DNA from: Synchiropus splendidus
Taxonomy: Eukaryota; Chordata; Actinopteri; Syngnathiformes; Callionymidae
Direction: 5' to 3'
Assembly: GCF_027744825.2 (NCBI RefSeq)
Contig: NC_071339.1
Span: 28,791,289-28,855,288, forward strand
Length of the DNA stretch: 64,000 nucleotides
Every line of letters starts with the position of its first letter. The first letter of the stretch is position 1. This document shows, piece by piece, positions 63,919 to 64,000 of this stretch. Under the pieces are notes generated by a model. It was not told the origin of the DNA. It ran no database searches and worked only from the letters and a program-made list of their open reading frames with translations. The translations under genes were made by a program, and so were the position numbers.

Positions 63919-64000
63919 CCCTTTCTGCTATAGTGGGAGGTTAAAATTTCATGTTCTGAAGCTTCCCTGAAAAGTTATGGCACAATGCACAAAAACGCTT
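63919..64000. repeat. Partial monomer cut by the window end
   Basis: The first 82 bases of a monomer with C47 and AC71. The array clearly continues past the window, just as it begins in phase at base 1. Confidence 0.95.

Larger units (their letters stand above)
1..64000. repeat. 188-bp satellite DNA array, head-to-tail, filling the window
   Basis: The motif ccctttctgc recurs every 188 bases from base 1 to base 63919, giving 340 full monomers and one partial. Differences between monomers are almost all single substitutions, and only six monomers depart from 188 bp, each by one base. The common monomer is about 39% GC. All copies lie in the same orientation, and no other DNA interrupts them. 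Landmarks by monomer position: GAAGCTTC palindrome (HindIII core) at 40-47, cacaaaaacgc at 70-80, ttcggaacgcc at 105-115, aagtgtt at 124-130 and its inverted partner aacactt at 145-151. Unit length near one nucleosome plus linker and multi-monomer order are typical of centromeric or heterochromatic satellites. Centromere location is inference, since no kinetochore-protein data are available here. I do not recognise the family. Confidence 0.99.

Noticed and set aside
1..64000. CRISPR array
   Set aside because: The repetition is direct and regular, but the unit is 188 bp of contiguous similarity with no short repeat alternating with unique spacers, and no cas genes.
1..64000. CENP-B box
   Set aside because: The only loosely similar segment is ttcggaacg at monomer positions 105-113. 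It lacks the spacing and essential bases of the 17-bp primate box.
1..64000. Assembly artefact or collapsed repeat copies
   Set aside because: Distinct private changes occur in most blocks and the duplications have varied unit lengths, so the array looks like real sequence. Individual recent duplications (for example 47752-48879) still cannot be proven without spanning reads.
1..64000. Helically phased A-tracts giving DNA bending
   Set aside because: A-runs at about 25, 53, 75, 123, 144 and 185 of the monomer are spaced near 2, 3, 4 or 5 helical turns, but the fit is loose and could be chance at 61% AT.
1..64000. Promoters, terminators, tRNA or rRNA genes
   Set aside because: Nothing outside the satellite unit exists in the window, and the unit shows no tRNA A/B box pair or rRNA-like segment that I can recognise.

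Overview
The whole window is one uninterrupted head-to-tail satellite DNA array with a 188-bp repeat unit. Counting from a monomer start at base 1 (the motif ccctttctgc), it holds 340 complete monomers and an 82-bp partial one (63919-64000). All copies face the same way. I found no unique DNA, no transposon insertion, no inversion, no RNA gene and no credible protein gene. A megabase-style satellite of nucleosome-plus-linker unit length (about 39% GC in the common monomer) indicates a eukaryotic nuclear genome, most likely centromeric, pericentromeric or other heterochromatin. I do not recognise the family. The unit size and base composition would suit a plant, but an animal is not excluded. 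The species cannot be named from this sequence. Monomers fall into a few subtypes set by shared differences at monomer positions 47 (C/T), 71-72 (AC/GT), 131 (G/A), 140 (G/C/T), 156 (C/G), 159 (T/C) and 175-176. I use these labels. P: C47, GT71, G131, G140, C156, T159, A176. Q: T47, AC, G131, T140, C159, A176. R: C47, AC, G131, G140, T159, A176. S: like R but A131. T: AC, G131, C140, G156, C159, C176. C-type: like T but C156. The order P-Q-R-S-T recurs as a 940-bp five-monomer higher-order repeat (HOR), cleanest at 1-940, 2445-3384, 35156-37035 and 42864-43803. A shorter T-P-S trimer (564 bp) dominates 25192-29890 and returns at 31019-32522. A different pentamer with its own markers fills 53391-60910. 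Layered on these are younger segmental duplications of 3, 4, 6, 7, 8, 9, 11, 13 and 16 monomers, recognised by rare shared base changes that recur at exact multiples of 188 bp. Layout: 1-3760 P-Q-R-S-T with a 13-monomer duplication; 3761-6392 tandem 7-mers; 6393-7896 mixed; 7897-11280 tandem 9-mers; 11281-22747 mixed, more diverged; 22748-25003 6-mers; 25192-29890 trimers; 29891-35155 mixed, with a second trimer tract and a small duplication at 33087-33651; 35156-37035 pentamers; 37036-39103 mixed; 39104-43803 8/10/7-mers; 43804-47939 11-mers; 47752-48879 trimers; 48880-49896 mixed; 49897-52902 8-mers that share a deletion; 53391-60910 pentamer/hexamer block; 60911-64000 mixed, with a 4-monomer echo. 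No new gene system is present. What is worth attention is how the array evolves: hybrid monomers that record crossovers, nested duplications, very few length changes, a nearly invariant core at monomer positions 73-130, and subtype-specific CpG sites.
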